A stretch of 31,269 bases of DNA from a virus. The stretch covers positions 1 to 31,269 of the IMG/VR virus record IMGVR_UViG_3300021960_000318; one strand, written 5' to 3'. Each line of letters opens with the position of its first letter. Within the stretch, counting starts at the first letter, position 1. The position numbers were made by a program, and so were the translations under genes. The notes beneath the pieces were generated by a model. That model was not told where the DNA came from. It saw only the letters and a list, made by a program, of their open reading frames with translations, and made no database searches. This document shows, in pieces, positions 12,217 to 19,812 of this stretch.

Positions 12217-12299
12217 TAATTACCGCCTTTCAATACTATCCATGCAATAAATGCTACCGGTATAAACCTTACAATCGTATCTAATATTATCATTGTCAT
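12216..12299 (-). CDS. Very short membrane peptide (27 aa)
   Basis: ATG 12299 follows AAAGGGAAAAAA, a good Shine-Dalgarno with suitable spacing; an ATG two codons on (12293) is also possible. The product is hydrophobic in its middle (IVRFIPVAFIAWIVL) and ends KGGN. It couples by TAATG to the 24-residue frame. Likely a single-span membrane peptide. Confidence 0.45.
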   Translation of the reverse strand: MTMIILDTIVRFIPVAFIAWIVLKGGN

Positions 12300-12357
12300 T
12301 TTTTTCCCTTTGTTGTTTTGTTTTTACTTTAGTCATTTTGGTTATAATGTCAATAGG

Positions 12358-12675
12358 TTATAGCCATTCATGTTTAATTGCGTAACCATCATCATATAAA
12401 ACCTTTGATAATGTATAAACAAGGTGAAAACCCATATCCATTCCACAACCTCCAACCTTTATGCCATTGTAAACGCCAAATTTATTTTTGGCTTGTTTCC
12501 AATCTAAAGCGATTGAAATTAACCTAGTCCAATTAAGTGGATAATCTTTTTTGATTTGTCTTACTGAGATATGTCTCATCATACCACTCTGTGAAACATG
12601 ATTTAATTGTGTCCAAAGTGTATCACCTTTTTTTATTTTTTCTTTTAGTGTTTTTATTGCTTCTTCTTTATTCAT
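12358..12675 (-). CDS. Conserved phage protein of unknown function
   Basis: A 105-residue product with the familiar blocks KKGDTLWTQLNHVSQSGMMRHI, ISIALDWK, and GIKVGGCGMDMGFHLVYTLSKVL ending in a basic/aromatic tail (AIKHEWL). The VGGCGMDMGFHLVY signature recurs in many phage and prophage proteins that have no established function; the conserved Ser-Gly-Met and Cys-Gly-Met-Asp suggest a real active or binding site. AAAGGGGAAAACAA precedes the start. It is first in its leftward operon, just downstream of the 12.7 kb promoter and dyad. Confidence 0.72.
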   Translation of the reverse strand: MNKEEAIKTLKEKIKKGDTLWTQLNHVSQSGMMRHISVRQIKKDYPLNWTRLISIALDWKQAKNKFGVYNGIKVGGCGMDMGFHLVYTLSKVLYDDGYAIKHEWL

Positions 12676-12698
12676 TTGTTTTCCCCTTTGTTAGTTTT

Positions 12699-12760
12699 TA
12701 ATGTGTTAAGCAATGTCGAAAGTTTTAAAACTACGAATAACTATATTACTTAACACATTA
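12699..12760. repeat. 12-bp inverted repeat flanking a palindrome (operator or leader hairpin)
   Basis: TAATGTGTTAAG (12699-12710) is exactly complementary to CTTAACACATTA (12749-12760), with a 38-base spacer containing the perfect palindrome AGTTTTAAAACT (12721-12732). It sits between the leftward promoter candidate and the first leftward gene, at or just after the expected transcription start. Confidence 0.75.
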
Positions 12761-12762
12761 CC

Positions 12763-12790
12763 ATTATGGCTAATATAAAATCAATGTCAA
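12763..12790 (-). promoter_or_regulatory. Sigma70-type promoter for the leftward 11.5-12.7 kb operon
   Basis: On the minus strand TTGACA (12790-12785), a perfect -35, is followed after 16 bases by CATAAT (12768-12763), five of six matches to a -10. The expected start would fall inside the right arm of the inverted repeat at 12699-12760, about 80 bases before the gene at 12675. Confidence 0.55.
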
Positions 12791-13009
12791 TGTATTTAAT
12801 TTTCATTGTTTAAGACATTTCGCCACACCTTGAAATTGTTTTATATTAAAGATAATTAAAAGTTGAAGAGAGTTGAGAGAAGTTAAAAATTGTTGAATAG
12901 TTGCTATCCTAATCAACAAAAACAAAATTTTAGTTTTACGTGTATCAAATCGGTAACACATTGTTTTAAAATATTACAATTAATTAATCAAATTGGTATA
13001 GCGATAATT

Positions 13010-13032
13010 AATTGTTATTGGAATTGTTATTG
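13010..13032 (+). repeat. Direct repeat in AT-rich control region
   Basis: AATTGTTATTG occurs at 13010-13020 and 13022-13032, a 12-bp period. The pair is flanked by CGATAA (13002-13007) and its complement TTATCG (13044-13049). Confidence 0.55.
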
Positions 13033-13169
13033 ATAATCATAATTTATCGTTATGACAAATTGATTATTTTATTCTAAAGATCAAAGCTTTTTTTCAGGTG
13101 ACAGACCCCCCTACACCCGCAAAAGTGGCGTAACTTTACGATATATATATACATCGGACTTGAGGACAC

Positions 13170-13210
13170 CTTTAGCCACAGTCAGCTAGCCATAGCTTTC
13201 TTTAGCCACA
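13170..13210 (+). repeat. 30-bp-spaced direct repeat upstream of terminase
   Basis: CTTTAGCCACA occurs at 13170-13180 and 13200-13210, with a related TAGCCATA between them. It lies in the C-rich half of the intergenic region about 120 bases before the first gene of the virion module. Confidence 0.6.
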
Positions 13211-13326
13211 CACACCTTTTTCAACTTGCTAGACCCCATACCCCCAAAAACCACCCTGCACCTTTTCCACTGCCAAGCCTACTATTCTTAGTTTAATATT
13301 TTTTTAAATTACTATATGTAGTATGT

Positions 13327-13518
13327 ATGTGGAGCTATACTGCTGAAGGATTACATTGCATTGTTTATATTGAAGAAAAAAGCAATAACCTAGTCATTAA
13401 GATTATGGGATTAGAAAACCAAGACGCAGCAGAGATGTTTGCTCATTATGCGATGGCTAAGATGGATTTTGATTATCACTTAGAAAAATACGACATGGTT
13501 TCAAACAGAATACACTAA
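13327..13518 (+). CDS. Small hypothetical protein upstream of terL
   Basis: A 63-residue product: MWSYTAEGLHCIVYIEEKSNNLVIKIMGLENQDAAEMFAHYAMAKMD split as a beta strand pair then a helix. The final TAA overlaps the terminase ATG (TAATG), so it is translationally coupled to terL. I recognise the type from terL-adjacent small proteins in marine phages. It has no obvious Shine-Dalgarno. Function unknown; a packaging-accessory role is suggested only by position. Confidence 0.65.
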   Translation: MWSYTAEGLHCIVYIEEKSNNLVIKIMGLENQDAAEMFAHYAMAKMDFDYHLEKYDMVSNRIH

Positions 13519-14789
13519 TGGATATTAAAATACCTTATACTCCAAGAAAACATCAAGCATACTTACATAAACAAATATCTAATCATAGATGGAATGTATT
13601 GGTTTGTCATCGAAGGTTTGGCAAAACAGTTTGTATGATTAATCATTTGATTAGATCTGCCTTATTATCAAAAAATAAAAACCCAAGATTTGCCTACATT
13701 GCACCAACTTTTAAACAAGCTAAATCCATTGCTTGGGATTATATGAAACAGTTTACTGCTAAAATACCTTACACAAAGTTTAATGAAACAGAGTTAAGGG
13801 TAGATCTGCCTAATGGTTCTAGAATTACTTTACTAGGTTCTGAAAACTCAGATGGGTTAAGAGGTATCTACCTTGATGGATGCGTAATTGATGAGTATGC
13901 CAATGTCAATGAAAGATTGTTTCCTGAGATTATTAGACCTGCACTCTCAGATAGAAAAGGTTACTGTGTATTCATTGGTACACCACAAGGAATGAATAAT
14001 AACTTTTATGAACTATACCAACACGCACAAGGTGCGGATGATTGGTTTAACTACAAAGCCAAGGCAAGTGAAACTAAAATTGTAGATGAAGAAGAATTAA
14101 TAAAAGCAAAAGAGGTTATGGGTGAGAAGAAATATCTACAAGAGTTTGAATGCGATTGGATAGCCAACATTGAAGGTTCTATCTATAACGATGTCATTGC
14201 AAAAATGGATGACCAAAAACAAATTACTCGTGTACCTTATGATCCTTCTTTGCCAGTCTCCACTTCTTGGGATTTAGGAGTATCAGATCATACTGCCATC
14301 ATATTCTTTCAACAACTAGGTCGAGCAATCAACATCATAGATTATTATGAAGAACGAGGTCAAGGAATGCCACACTACATAGAAATAGTTAAAGGCAAAG
14401 ATTATATCTACAAAGATCATTTTGCACCACACGACATCGAAGTAACTGATTTTAGTAATGGTAAAACAAGACGAGAAGTAGCTTATCAATTAGGTATTAG
14501 ATTTAAAGTTGTTCCTAAACTACCACTAGAGGATGGCATACATGCTACGACTATGACATTACCTAGATGTTGGATTGATGTTGACCATTGCAAAAAGTTA
14601 ATAGATGCGTTAAGACACTATCATCGAAAGTATATCGATAAAAATCGAATGTTTCGAAGTAAGCCTAACCACGATTGGTCATCTCACGCTTGTGATGCCA
14701 TGAGATACCTTAGTGTTGGTTTGCAAGAATTAAGCATAAAACAATCTGCACCACAAAATGTTGCGGATAATGAATATAGGATAATTTAA
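13518..14789 (+). CDS. terL: Terminase large subunit
   Basis: A 423-residue packaging motor. Walker A is HRRFGKT (31-37), Walker B CVIDEY (121-126) with catalytic E125, and the coupling motif is FIGTPQG (151-157). The nuclease domain begins with D251 in TSWDLGVSD and ends with D392 in SSHACDAMRYL. It is of the Terminase_6/Terminase_3-like type and slightly short. The protein docks on the portal and cuts and translocates DNA using ATP. It heads the rightward virion module, coupled to the small gene upstream; the candidate small subunit is 2 kb away. Confidence 0.95.
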   Translation: MDIKIPYTPRKHQAYLHKQISNHRWNVLVCHRRFGKTVCMINHLIRSALLSKNKNPRFAYIAPTFKQAKSIAWDYMKQFTAKIPYTKFNETELRVDLPNGSRITLLGSENSDGLRGIYLDGCVIDEYANVNERLFPEIIRPALSDRKGYCVFIGTPQGMNNNFYELYQHAQGADDWFNYKAKASETKIVDEEELIKAKEVMGEKKYLQEFECDWIANIEGSIYNDVIAKMDDQKQITRVPYDPSLPVSTSWDLGVSDHTAIIFFQQLGRAINIIDYYEERGQGMPHYIEIVKGKDYIYKDHFAPHDIEVTDFSNGKTRREVAYQLGIRFKVVPKLPLEDGIHATTMTLPRCWIDVDHCKKLIDALRHYHRKYIDKNRMFRSKPNHDWSSHACDAMRYLSVGLQELSIKQSAPQNVADNEYRII

Positions 14790-14790
14790 T

Positions 14791-15012
14791 ATGGGTTCAA
14801 TATTTTCACCAAAGATGCCATCACTACCGCCTGTACAACCTTTGCCACCTGCACCTAGTGCAGAACTATCACAAGCAGAAAAAGATAAGATTGCGGCAGA
14901 GCAAGCAGCGATAGAGAGAAAACGAAAAGGTAGAAGGTCAACAATCTTAACTGGAGCTATGGGTCTGCAAGATGAAGCAACAGTTGAAAAGAAAACTTTA
15001 TTAGGTAGTTAA
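14791..15012 (+). CDS. Small Pro-rich protein, tandem paralogue 1
   Basis: A 73-residue product with a Pro-rich N-terminus (PPVQPLPPAPSAE), a charged helix and the C-terminal block RKGRRSTILTGAMGLQDE followed by KKTLLGS. The same block ends the next protein. Proteins with an ATILTG ending occur beside phage portal genes. It may be an exposed linker or a head-tail joining peptide; no function is established. Confidence 0.7.
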   Translation: MGSIFSPKMPSLPPVQPLPPAPSAELSQAEKDKIAAEQAAIERKRKGRRSTILTGAMGLQDEATVEKKTLLGS

Positions 15013-15013
15013 T

Positions 15014-15241
15014 ATGGGTGCAGTAGTTTCATTAGGTACAAAAGCTGGTGTAATAAAACCTGTATCACCACCAACTCCTGCTCCAACACAAGCAGAAGTA
15101 TCTCAGTCAACAGCAACAAGTATGGATGGATATGATTCAAGAAAAACTAAACGTAAGGGAAGATCAGCTACCATATTAACAGGTGCAACAGGTTTAGAAG
15201 ATCAAACAACTCTTGGAACTAAAACTTTATTAGGACAATAA
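15014..15241 (+). CDS. Small Pro-rich protein, tandem paralogue 2
   Basis: A 75-residue product with the same plan as its neighbour: a Pro-rich segment (VSPPTPAPTQAE), then KRKGRSATILTGATGLEDQ and KTLLGQ. It starts two bases after the first paralogue's stop and its stop overlaps the portal ATG (TAATG). The N-terminal regions have diverged more than the C-terminal block, which suggests the C-terminus is the functional part. Confidence 0.7.
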   Translation: MGAVVSLGTKAGVIKPVSPPTPAPTQAEVSQSTATSMDGYDSRKTKRKGRSATILTGATGLEDQTTLGTKTLLGQ

Positions 15242-16857
15242 TGGCAAAAACAGATTTAACAAAAGCACTTTTAAAAAGATTTGATCGATTAAGCACTCAA
15301 AGAAATAATTGGGAAACGCATTGGCAAGAAGTAGCAGATTACATGATGCCAAGAAAAGCAGACGTTACTAAATTAAGATCAAGAGGTGATAAAAGAACTG
15401 AACTAATTTTTGATTCATCACCTTTACAAGCTGTAGAACTTTTGGCGGCATCCTTACATGGTATGCTAACAAACCCATCGACTCCTTGGTTTTCATTAAG
15501 ATTTAAATCAGAAGAAATTTCAGAAGAAGATGAAGCTAAAGAATGGTTAGAGTCTGCAACGGACATCATGTACACAGCATTCAATAGATCAAACTTCCAA
15601 CAAGAAATATTTGAATTGTATCACGACCTAATTACTTTTGGTACAGCCGCTATGTTCATTGAAGAAGATGATGAAGATTTATTAAAATTTTCTACAAGAC
15701 ACATTAATGAAATCTTTATTGCTGAAAATGATAAAGGTAGAATTGATACTGTCTTTAGAAAGTTTAAATTATCAGCAAGAGCCATCATGCAAAAATTTCA
15801 AAACGTAACACCAGAAATTAAAACAATGGCTAACAAAGATCCATACGAAGAGATGGATATTATTCACGCCATTTATCCTAGAGCAGATTTTAATCCTAGC
15901 AAACAAGATAAGAAGAACATGCCATTTGAATCTGTTTATATGACAGCAAAAGGTGAAGAATTATCTGTATCAGGATTTAGAGAATTTCCTTTTGTCGTAC
16001 CAAGATACTTAAAAGCATCTCACGAAATTTATGGTAGATCCCCTGCTATGACAGCTTTACCTGATGTGAAGATGTTAAATGAAATGTCAAAGACTACAAT
16101 TAAGTCTGCACAAAAACAAGTTGACCCACCTTTATTAGTTCCTGATGATGGTTTCATCTTACCAGTCAGAACCGTTCCAGGTGGATTAAATTTTTACAGA
16201 GCAGGAACAAGAGATAGAATTGAACCATTAAACATTGGTGCAAACACACCATTAGGATTGAACATGGAAGAGCAAAGAAGAAACTCAATTAGAAATGCTT
16301 TCTATGTAAATCAACTGATGATGCAAAATGGTCCACAAATGACTGCAACGGAAGTGATTCAAAGAAACGAAGAGAAGATGAGATTACTTGGTCCAGTCTT
16401 AGGTAGATTACAATCTGAATTATTAAAACCACTTATTGATAGAGCTTTCAACATTCTACTTAGAAAGAATCAATTTAGACCTGCACCTGATTTCTTATCA
16501 GGACAAGACATTGAAATTGAATATGTATCACCATTAGCTAAAGCACAGAAATCCACAGAGTTACAATCAATCATGAGAGCCATTGAAATCATGGGAAGTT
16601 TAGCTAATGTAGCTCCCGTGTTCGATCATGTGAATATGGATAATCTAGTAAGACACCTTGCAGACATTGTAGGTGTACCTCAAAAGATTTTAAAACCAAG
16701 ATCACAGTTGAACGCTGAACGACAACAGAAACAGCAACAACAGGAGCAAATGGCACAGATGCAACAACTTCAACAAGTAGCACAAGCTGGTGGTCAAATT
16801 GCACCACTTGCTAAAGCATTACCTGAAGAAGCAAAAGCATTAGTGGCTAGTGAATAA
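15241..16857 (+). CDS. Portal (head-to-tail connector) protein, T7 gp8-type
   Basis: A 538-residue protein, close to the 536 residues of T7 gp8. The N-terminus (KRFDRLSTQRNNWETHWQEVADYMMPRK) and LIFDSSPLQAVELLAASLHGMLTNPSTPWF are typical of the Head-tail_con family. Later TATEVIQRNEEKMRLLGPVLGRLQ is also conserved. The C-terminus is Gln-rich (QQKQQQQEQMAQMQQLQQ), presumably lining the portal exit or touching internal proteins. It forms the dodecameric ring through which DNA enters and leaves the capsid. Confidence 0.95.
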   Translation: MAKTDLTKALLKRFDRLSTQRNNWETHWQEVADYMMPRKADVTKLRSRGDKRTELIFDSSPLQAVELLAASLHGMLTNPSTPWFSLRFKSEEISEEDEAKEWLESATDIMYTAFNRSNFQQEIFELYHDLITFGTAAMFIEEDDEDLLKFSTRHINEIFIAENDKGRIDTVFRKFKLSARAIMQKFQNVTPEIKTMANKDPYEEMDIIHAIYPRADFNPSKQDKKNMPFESVYMTAKGEELSVSGFREFPFVVPRYLKASHEIYGRSPAMTALPDVKMLNEMSKTTIKSAQKQVDPPLLVPDDGFILPVRTVPGGLNFYRAGTRDRIEPLNIGANTPLGLNMEEQRRNSIRNAFYVNQLMMQNGPQMTATEVIQRNEEKMRLLGPVLGRLQSELLKPLIDRAFNILLRKNQFRPAPDFLSGQDIEIEYVSPLAKAQKSTELQSIMRAIEIMGSLANVAPVFDHVNMDNLVRHLADIVGVPQKILKPRSQLNAERQQKQQQQEQMAQMQQLQQVAQAGGQIAPLAKALPEEAKALVASE

Positions 16858-16859
16858 TA

Positions 16860-17108
16860 ATGGGTGAAGCAAAAAAGAAACAAGAACATTTTGAACAATA
16901 CGTTCATGGTTTAAGAACTAACTACAAAGCAACTTTTAATTCAGATGATGGTAAGCAAGTCTTATCTGATTTAGAAAAAAGATGTCACTTCTATCATACG
17001 ACTAACATCAAAGGTGATAGTCATGAAAGTGCATATATGGAAGGACAACGCAGCGTTCTTCTATTTATTAAATCAATGCTGCAAAATGATAATGAAAAAG
17101 GAAAATAA
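16860..17108 (+). CDS. Bbp19-like small virion-region protein
   Basis: An 82-residue protein with FNSDDGKQVLSDLEKRCHF and a later YMEGQRSVLLFIKSML, matching the Bbp19-like phage domain found between portal and scaffold genes. It begins three bases after the portal stop. The function of this domain is not established; position suggests a head-assembly or packaging accessory. Confidence 0.75.
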   Translation: MGEAKKKQEHFEQYVHGLRTNYKATFNSDDGKQVLSDLEKRCHFYHTTNIKGDSHESAYMEGQRSVLLFIKSMLQNDNEKGK

Positions 17109-17110
17109 AA

Positions 17111-17989
17111 ATGTCAGAACAAACACAGATAACGGAGCAAACCGCTTCGCCTGTAGAAACGACATCTACAGAAACTAAAACAGAAACAACTCAACAACCT
17201 GTATCTTCCACTACGACACAAACCAATACCGTAGCGAAATCTTGGAAAGATATTATTTCAGAAGAATTTAGAAACGATCCTAACATTGCTAAGTTTACTG
17301 AGATTGATGCATTAGCTAAGTCTTACATCAATGCTACAAGAATGATTGGCTCAGATAAAGTGGTTATTCCAAATCAAAACTCTACTGAAGATCAATGGAA
17401 CGAAGTATATGGTAAGTTAGGCAGACCTGAATCACCAGACAAATATAAGTTTGATGTTAAATCAGAAGTCATACCTTTTGCTGACAATGTCATTAAACAA
17501 TATGCAGACAATGTTCATAAGTTAGGTTTAAATAATAAACAGGCACAAGGAATATTAGAGTTTTATAAAAACTCAATGGAACAATCTGCCAAGCAATCTC
17601 AAATTGATATGGAAACTGCAAAAGAACAATCTCAACAACAGTTAAGACAAGAATGGGGTAGAGCTTATGATGATAACCTTAAGAAAGCGGGTGCGGTTGC
17701 AAAAGCTAATTTAAACTCACAAATCTTAGACATGCAATTAAAGGATGGTTCAAGATTAGGAGATAATCCTGAGATCATTAAAGGCTTTGCTAAGATTGCT
17801 AATCTTCTATCTGAAGATAGTATGGTATCAACTGAAAGCGAAAGCGTTAATCAAGGTAAGGATCTTGAAACTGAAATATCAAGAATTACTAATGATAAGT
17901 CAAATCCTTATTGGAACAAGTCTCATCCTGATCATACGAAGATGGTACAACAAGTATTAACTTTAAGAGAAATGCTCAATGCCAGATAA
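17111..17989 (+). CDS. Scaffolding / capsid assembly protein
   Basis: A 292-residue protein. The first 45 residues are Thr/Gln/Glu-rich and probably disordered; then SWKDIISEEFRNDPNIAKF, LAKSYINATRMIGSDKV, LGRPESPDKYKFD and a long Gln/Lys helix (AKEQSQQQLRQEWGRAYDDNLKK). These blocks are typical of T7-like scaffolds. It sits between portal and capsid genes, as gp9 does in T7. It would template procapsid assembly and leave before or during packaging. AAAGGAAAATAAAA precedes the start. Confidence 0.88.
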   Translation: MSEQTQITEQTASPVETTSTETKTETTQQPVSSTTTQTNTVAKSWKDIISEEFRNDPNIAKFTEIDALAKSYINATRMIGSDKVVIPNQNSTEDQWNEVYGKLGRPESPDKYKFDVKSEVIPFADNVIKQYADNVHKLGLNNKQAQGILEFYKNSMEQSAKQSQIDMETAKEQSQQQLRQEWGRAYDDNLKKAGAVAKANLNSQILDMQLKDGSRLGDNPEIIKGFAKIANLLSEDSMVSTESESVNQGKDLETEISRITNDKSNPYWNKSHPDHTKMVQQVLTLREMLNAR

Positions 17990-18155
17990 TGATCATTTGA
18001 ATGATCAAGAAATAAGATTAGAGATACTTCGTATCGTTAAGGAAAATGGTACGGAGTATCAAAAAAATAATCCCTTGATCATTGCCAACGAATATTATAA
18101 ATGGGTAAAAGGTAAGACAATTCCTAAAAAGAACCTTACTGACAAGAGGGAATAG
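17979..18155 (+). CDS. Small hypothetical protein (58 aa) between scaffold and capsid
   Basis: A frame from ATG 17979 to TAG 18153-18155, overlapping the scaffold end by 11 bases. The product begins MPDNDHLNDQEIRLEILRIV and continues NPLIIANEYYKWV with a basic end (GKTIPKKNLTDKRE). The EIRLEILRIV helix and the following block look conserved in form, similar to small proteins that precede marine phage capsid genes. Function unknown. Confidence 0.6.
   Translation: MPDNDHLNDQEIRLEILRIVKENGTEYQKNNPLIIANEYYKWVKGKTIPKKNLTDKRE
17990..18007. repeat. 18-base palindrome at scaffold stop
   Basis: TGATCATT (17990-17997) and AATGATCA (18000-18007) are exact inverted repeats around TG. The element begins one base after the scaffold stop and lies inside the 58-residue frame. 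It could form a short hairpin or be a dimeric protein site. Confidence 0.55.
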
Positions 18156-18199
18156 ACTCTAGTCTAAAAGACTTTAAATCCAAGAGATGCCTGTCAGTT

Positions 18200-18230
18200 T
18201 TGACGGAGAACCTCTCTGATTGTTTATAAT
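18200..18230 (+). promoter_or_regulatory. Candidate promoter for the major capsid gene
   Basis: A perfect -10 TATAAT (18225-18230) is preceded at 19 bases by TTGACG (18200-18205), longer than the optimal 17. The -35 overlaps a small hairpin, CTGTCA (18191-18196) with TGACGG (18201-18206). It lies 30 bases upstream of the capsid ATG, and a terminator follows the next gene, so an extra capsid transcript is plausible. Confidence 0.5.
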
Positions 18231-18259
18231 ACTAACAAACTAACAATGGAGAGACAAAT

Positions 18260-19123
18260 ATGTCTAATCAAGTAACAACAGCTTTTGTACAGCAGTATTC
18301 AGCTAACGTACAAATGCTATCTCAACAAATGGGTTCATTATTGAGAGATAAAGTTCGTCTTGAAAGCGTTGTTGGTAAGAATGCATTTTTCGATCAAGTG
18401 GGTTCTGTAACTGCTATCAAAAGAACTAGCAGGCACGGAGACACTCCACAAATCGATACTCCTCATGCAAGAAGAAGAGTATCTTTAGTGGATTACGAAT
18501 TTGCTGACCTTATCGATGATCAAGATAAAGTACGAATGTTAATCGACCCAACATCATCTTATGCTCAAGCTGCAGCTTACGCTATGGGTAGAGCTATGGA
18601 TGATGAAATCATTGCTGCCGCTTTAGGCACATCATACACAGGTGAAACTGGAAGTACATCAACTCCACTACCTTCTGGACAGAAGATAGTTGAAGCTGGT
18701 ACAGATGGTTTAACTATTGCTAAATTAAGAAACACTAAGAAGATTCTTGATTTAAACAATGTTGATCCTTCAATTCCTAGATTCATAGTTGTTGGTCCTA
18801 AACAGATCGATGATTTATTAGGTACAACTCAAGTAACAAGTTCAGATTTCAACACAGTTAAAGCATTAGCTAATGGTGAAATTAACTCGTTCTTAGGGTT
18901 TAATTTTATAATGTCAAACAGACTAACTACAACAGGATCTATGAGACAATGCATTGCATTTGCTCAAGACGGTCTTGCACTAGGAGTTGGTAAAGATGTA
19001 ATGGCTAGAATAGACGAGAGAGCTGACAAAGGTTACGCTACTCAAGTTTACTACTGTGCTTCTTTCGGCTCAACTAGAATGGAAGAAGAAAAAGTTGTAG
19101 AAGTCCAAGCCTACGAGGCGTAA
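18260..19123 (+). CDS. Major capsid protein
   Basis: A 287-residue protein with N-terminal arm MSNQVTTAFVQQYSANVQ, then KVRLESVVGKNAFFDQVGSV, and a HK97-type body with ALGTSYTG, FIVVGPKQIDDLLGTTQVTSSDFN and YCASFGSTRMEEEKVVEVQ near the end. The length and gene order (after scaffold, before a small beta protein) fit podovirus capsids of marine phages; it is shorter than the T7 capsid (345). Strong GGAGAGAC Shine-Dalgarno. The N-arm is echoed in the 37-residue peptide at 2992. Confidence 0.92.
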   Translation: MSNQVTTAFVQQYSANVQMLSQQMGSLLRDKVRLESVVGKNAFFDQVGSVTAIKRTSRHGDTPQIDTPHARRRVSLVDYEFADLIDDQDKVRMLIDPTSSYAQAAAYAMGRAMDDEIIAAALGTSYTGETGSTSTPLPSGQKIVEAGTDGLTIAKLRNTKKILDLNNVDPSIPRFIVVGPKQIDDLLGTTQVTSSDFNTVKALANGEINSFLGFNFIMSNRLTTTGSMRQCIAFAQDGLALGVGKDVMARIDERADKGYATQVYYCASFGSTRMEEEKVVEVQAYEA

Positions 19124-19140
19124 ACCAAAGGAGATAAATT

Positions 19141-19545
19141 ATGGCGAATGGAACAAATTACCAATTAACGCAAAACACTCCTAAAGATATGGTTGACGTA
19201 TCTAAGTGGGGTGGAAAATTAAGAGTTCAGTACGATGAGTACGAAGCAACTTCTTTAGCAGCAGGAACAATTAATGTTGCTAAATTACCAAAAGGTGCAA
19301 TCGTATACGAAGTAGTATTACACGCTGACGATATGGGAACAGGTACAACTGCGGTTGTAGGTGATTCCGGTGACGCAGACAGATTTATTACTTCTGTAGA
19401 TACAGCATCTTCTGCTACTCTTACTAGATTGAATGCTATAGCTGGTTTTGGTTATGAATATTCAGCAGAGACTGACATCATAATTACGACTACTGGTACT
19501 TCAACTGGTACATTTAAAATTGCAATTTTCTACGTTGTAGAATAA
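19141..19545 (+). CDS. Capsid-adjacent structural (decoration-like) protein
   Basis: A 134-residue beta-rich protein: KWGGKLRVQYDEYEATSLAAG, NVAKLPKGAIVYEVVLHADD, TDIIITTTGTSTGTFKIAIF. It follows the capsid gene by 17 bases with AAAGGAGATAAATT as a strong ribosome binding site and is followed by a strong terminator, so capsid and this protein probably share an abundant transcript. That fits a decoration or minor head protein; the assignment is from context. Confidence 0.65.
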   Translation: MANGTNYQLTQNTPKDMVDVSKWGGKLRVQYDEYEATSLAAGTINVAKLPKGAIVYEVVLHADDMGTGTTAVVGDSGDADRFITSVDTASSATLTRLNAIAGFGYEYSAETDIIITTTGTSTGTFKIAIFYVVE

Positions 19546-19559
19546 TTCTTTTTTTTAGG

Positions 19560-19593
19560 TGGGGGAGAAATCCCCCATCTTATTCTTTTTTTT
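19560..19593 (+). terminator. Rho-independent terminator after capsid genes
   Basis: TGGGGGA (19560-19566), loop GAAA, TCCCCCA (19571-19577), then TCTTATTC and a run of nine T (19585-19593). It lies between the decoration-like gene and the tail genes and would lower tail-gene expression relative to the capsid. A similar T-run also precedes the hairpin at 19549-19556. Confidence 0.9.
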
Positions 19594-19596
19594 AAA

Positions 19597-19812
19597 ATGA
19601 CAATAAGCGACTTTGATCCTAGAAATTTAACCTTATACGAAAAATCAAGAAAACTTTTACACTTTCAATGGCAAAATGATAATAAAGTCTATCGTTATGC
19701 TTTAGTTGAAATTATTTCAGAAAAAGATATAAATCATAGAACCAAGCAAAAAAAAGATGAGTTAGCTTTAACTCAAGAAGAAATATGGAGAAAATATGGC
19801 ATCAGTAGTTGA
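19597..19812 (+). CDS. Small hypothetical protein (71 aa)
   Basis: A hydrophilic product: MTISDFDPRNLTLYEKSRKLL, then FQWQNDNKVYRYALVEIISE and a helical TKQKKDELALTQEEIWRKYG. It begins four bases after the terminator T-run without an obvious Shine-Dalgarno and overlaps the tail tubular A start by 17 bases. No family is recognised; it may be a head-completion accessory given its position. Confidence 0.55.
   Translation: MTISDFDPRNLTLYEKSRKLLHFQWQNDNKVYRYALVEIISEKDINHRTKQKKDELALTQEEIWRKYGISS

Larger units (their letters stand above)
12791..13326. other. Long intergenic control region before the virion module
   Basis: No convincing gene is visible. 12791-13080 is A+T-rich with short repeats. 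13081-13290 changes to a C-rich plus strand (CCCCCC at 13106-13111, CCCCC around 13233-13245) and includes an AT-only alternating tract (13141-13150) inside an imperfect palindrome CGAT...ATCG (13139-13156). The end (13290-13326) is again AT-rich and may hold a rightward -10 (TATATG at 13314-13319). It lies upstream of the large terminase, so a packaging site, an origin or late promoters are all plausible. Confidence 0.6.

Noticed and set aside
12222-12336. 38-residue leftward frame starting at 12336
   Set aside because: No ribosome binding site, polar low-complexity start, and it overlaps the better-supported 27-residue membrane peptide.
13316-13330. Shine-Dalgarno for the first gene of the virion module
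   Set aside because: The upstream sequence is TA/GT-rich without AGGAG, so none is called; the start is supported mainly by coupling to terL.
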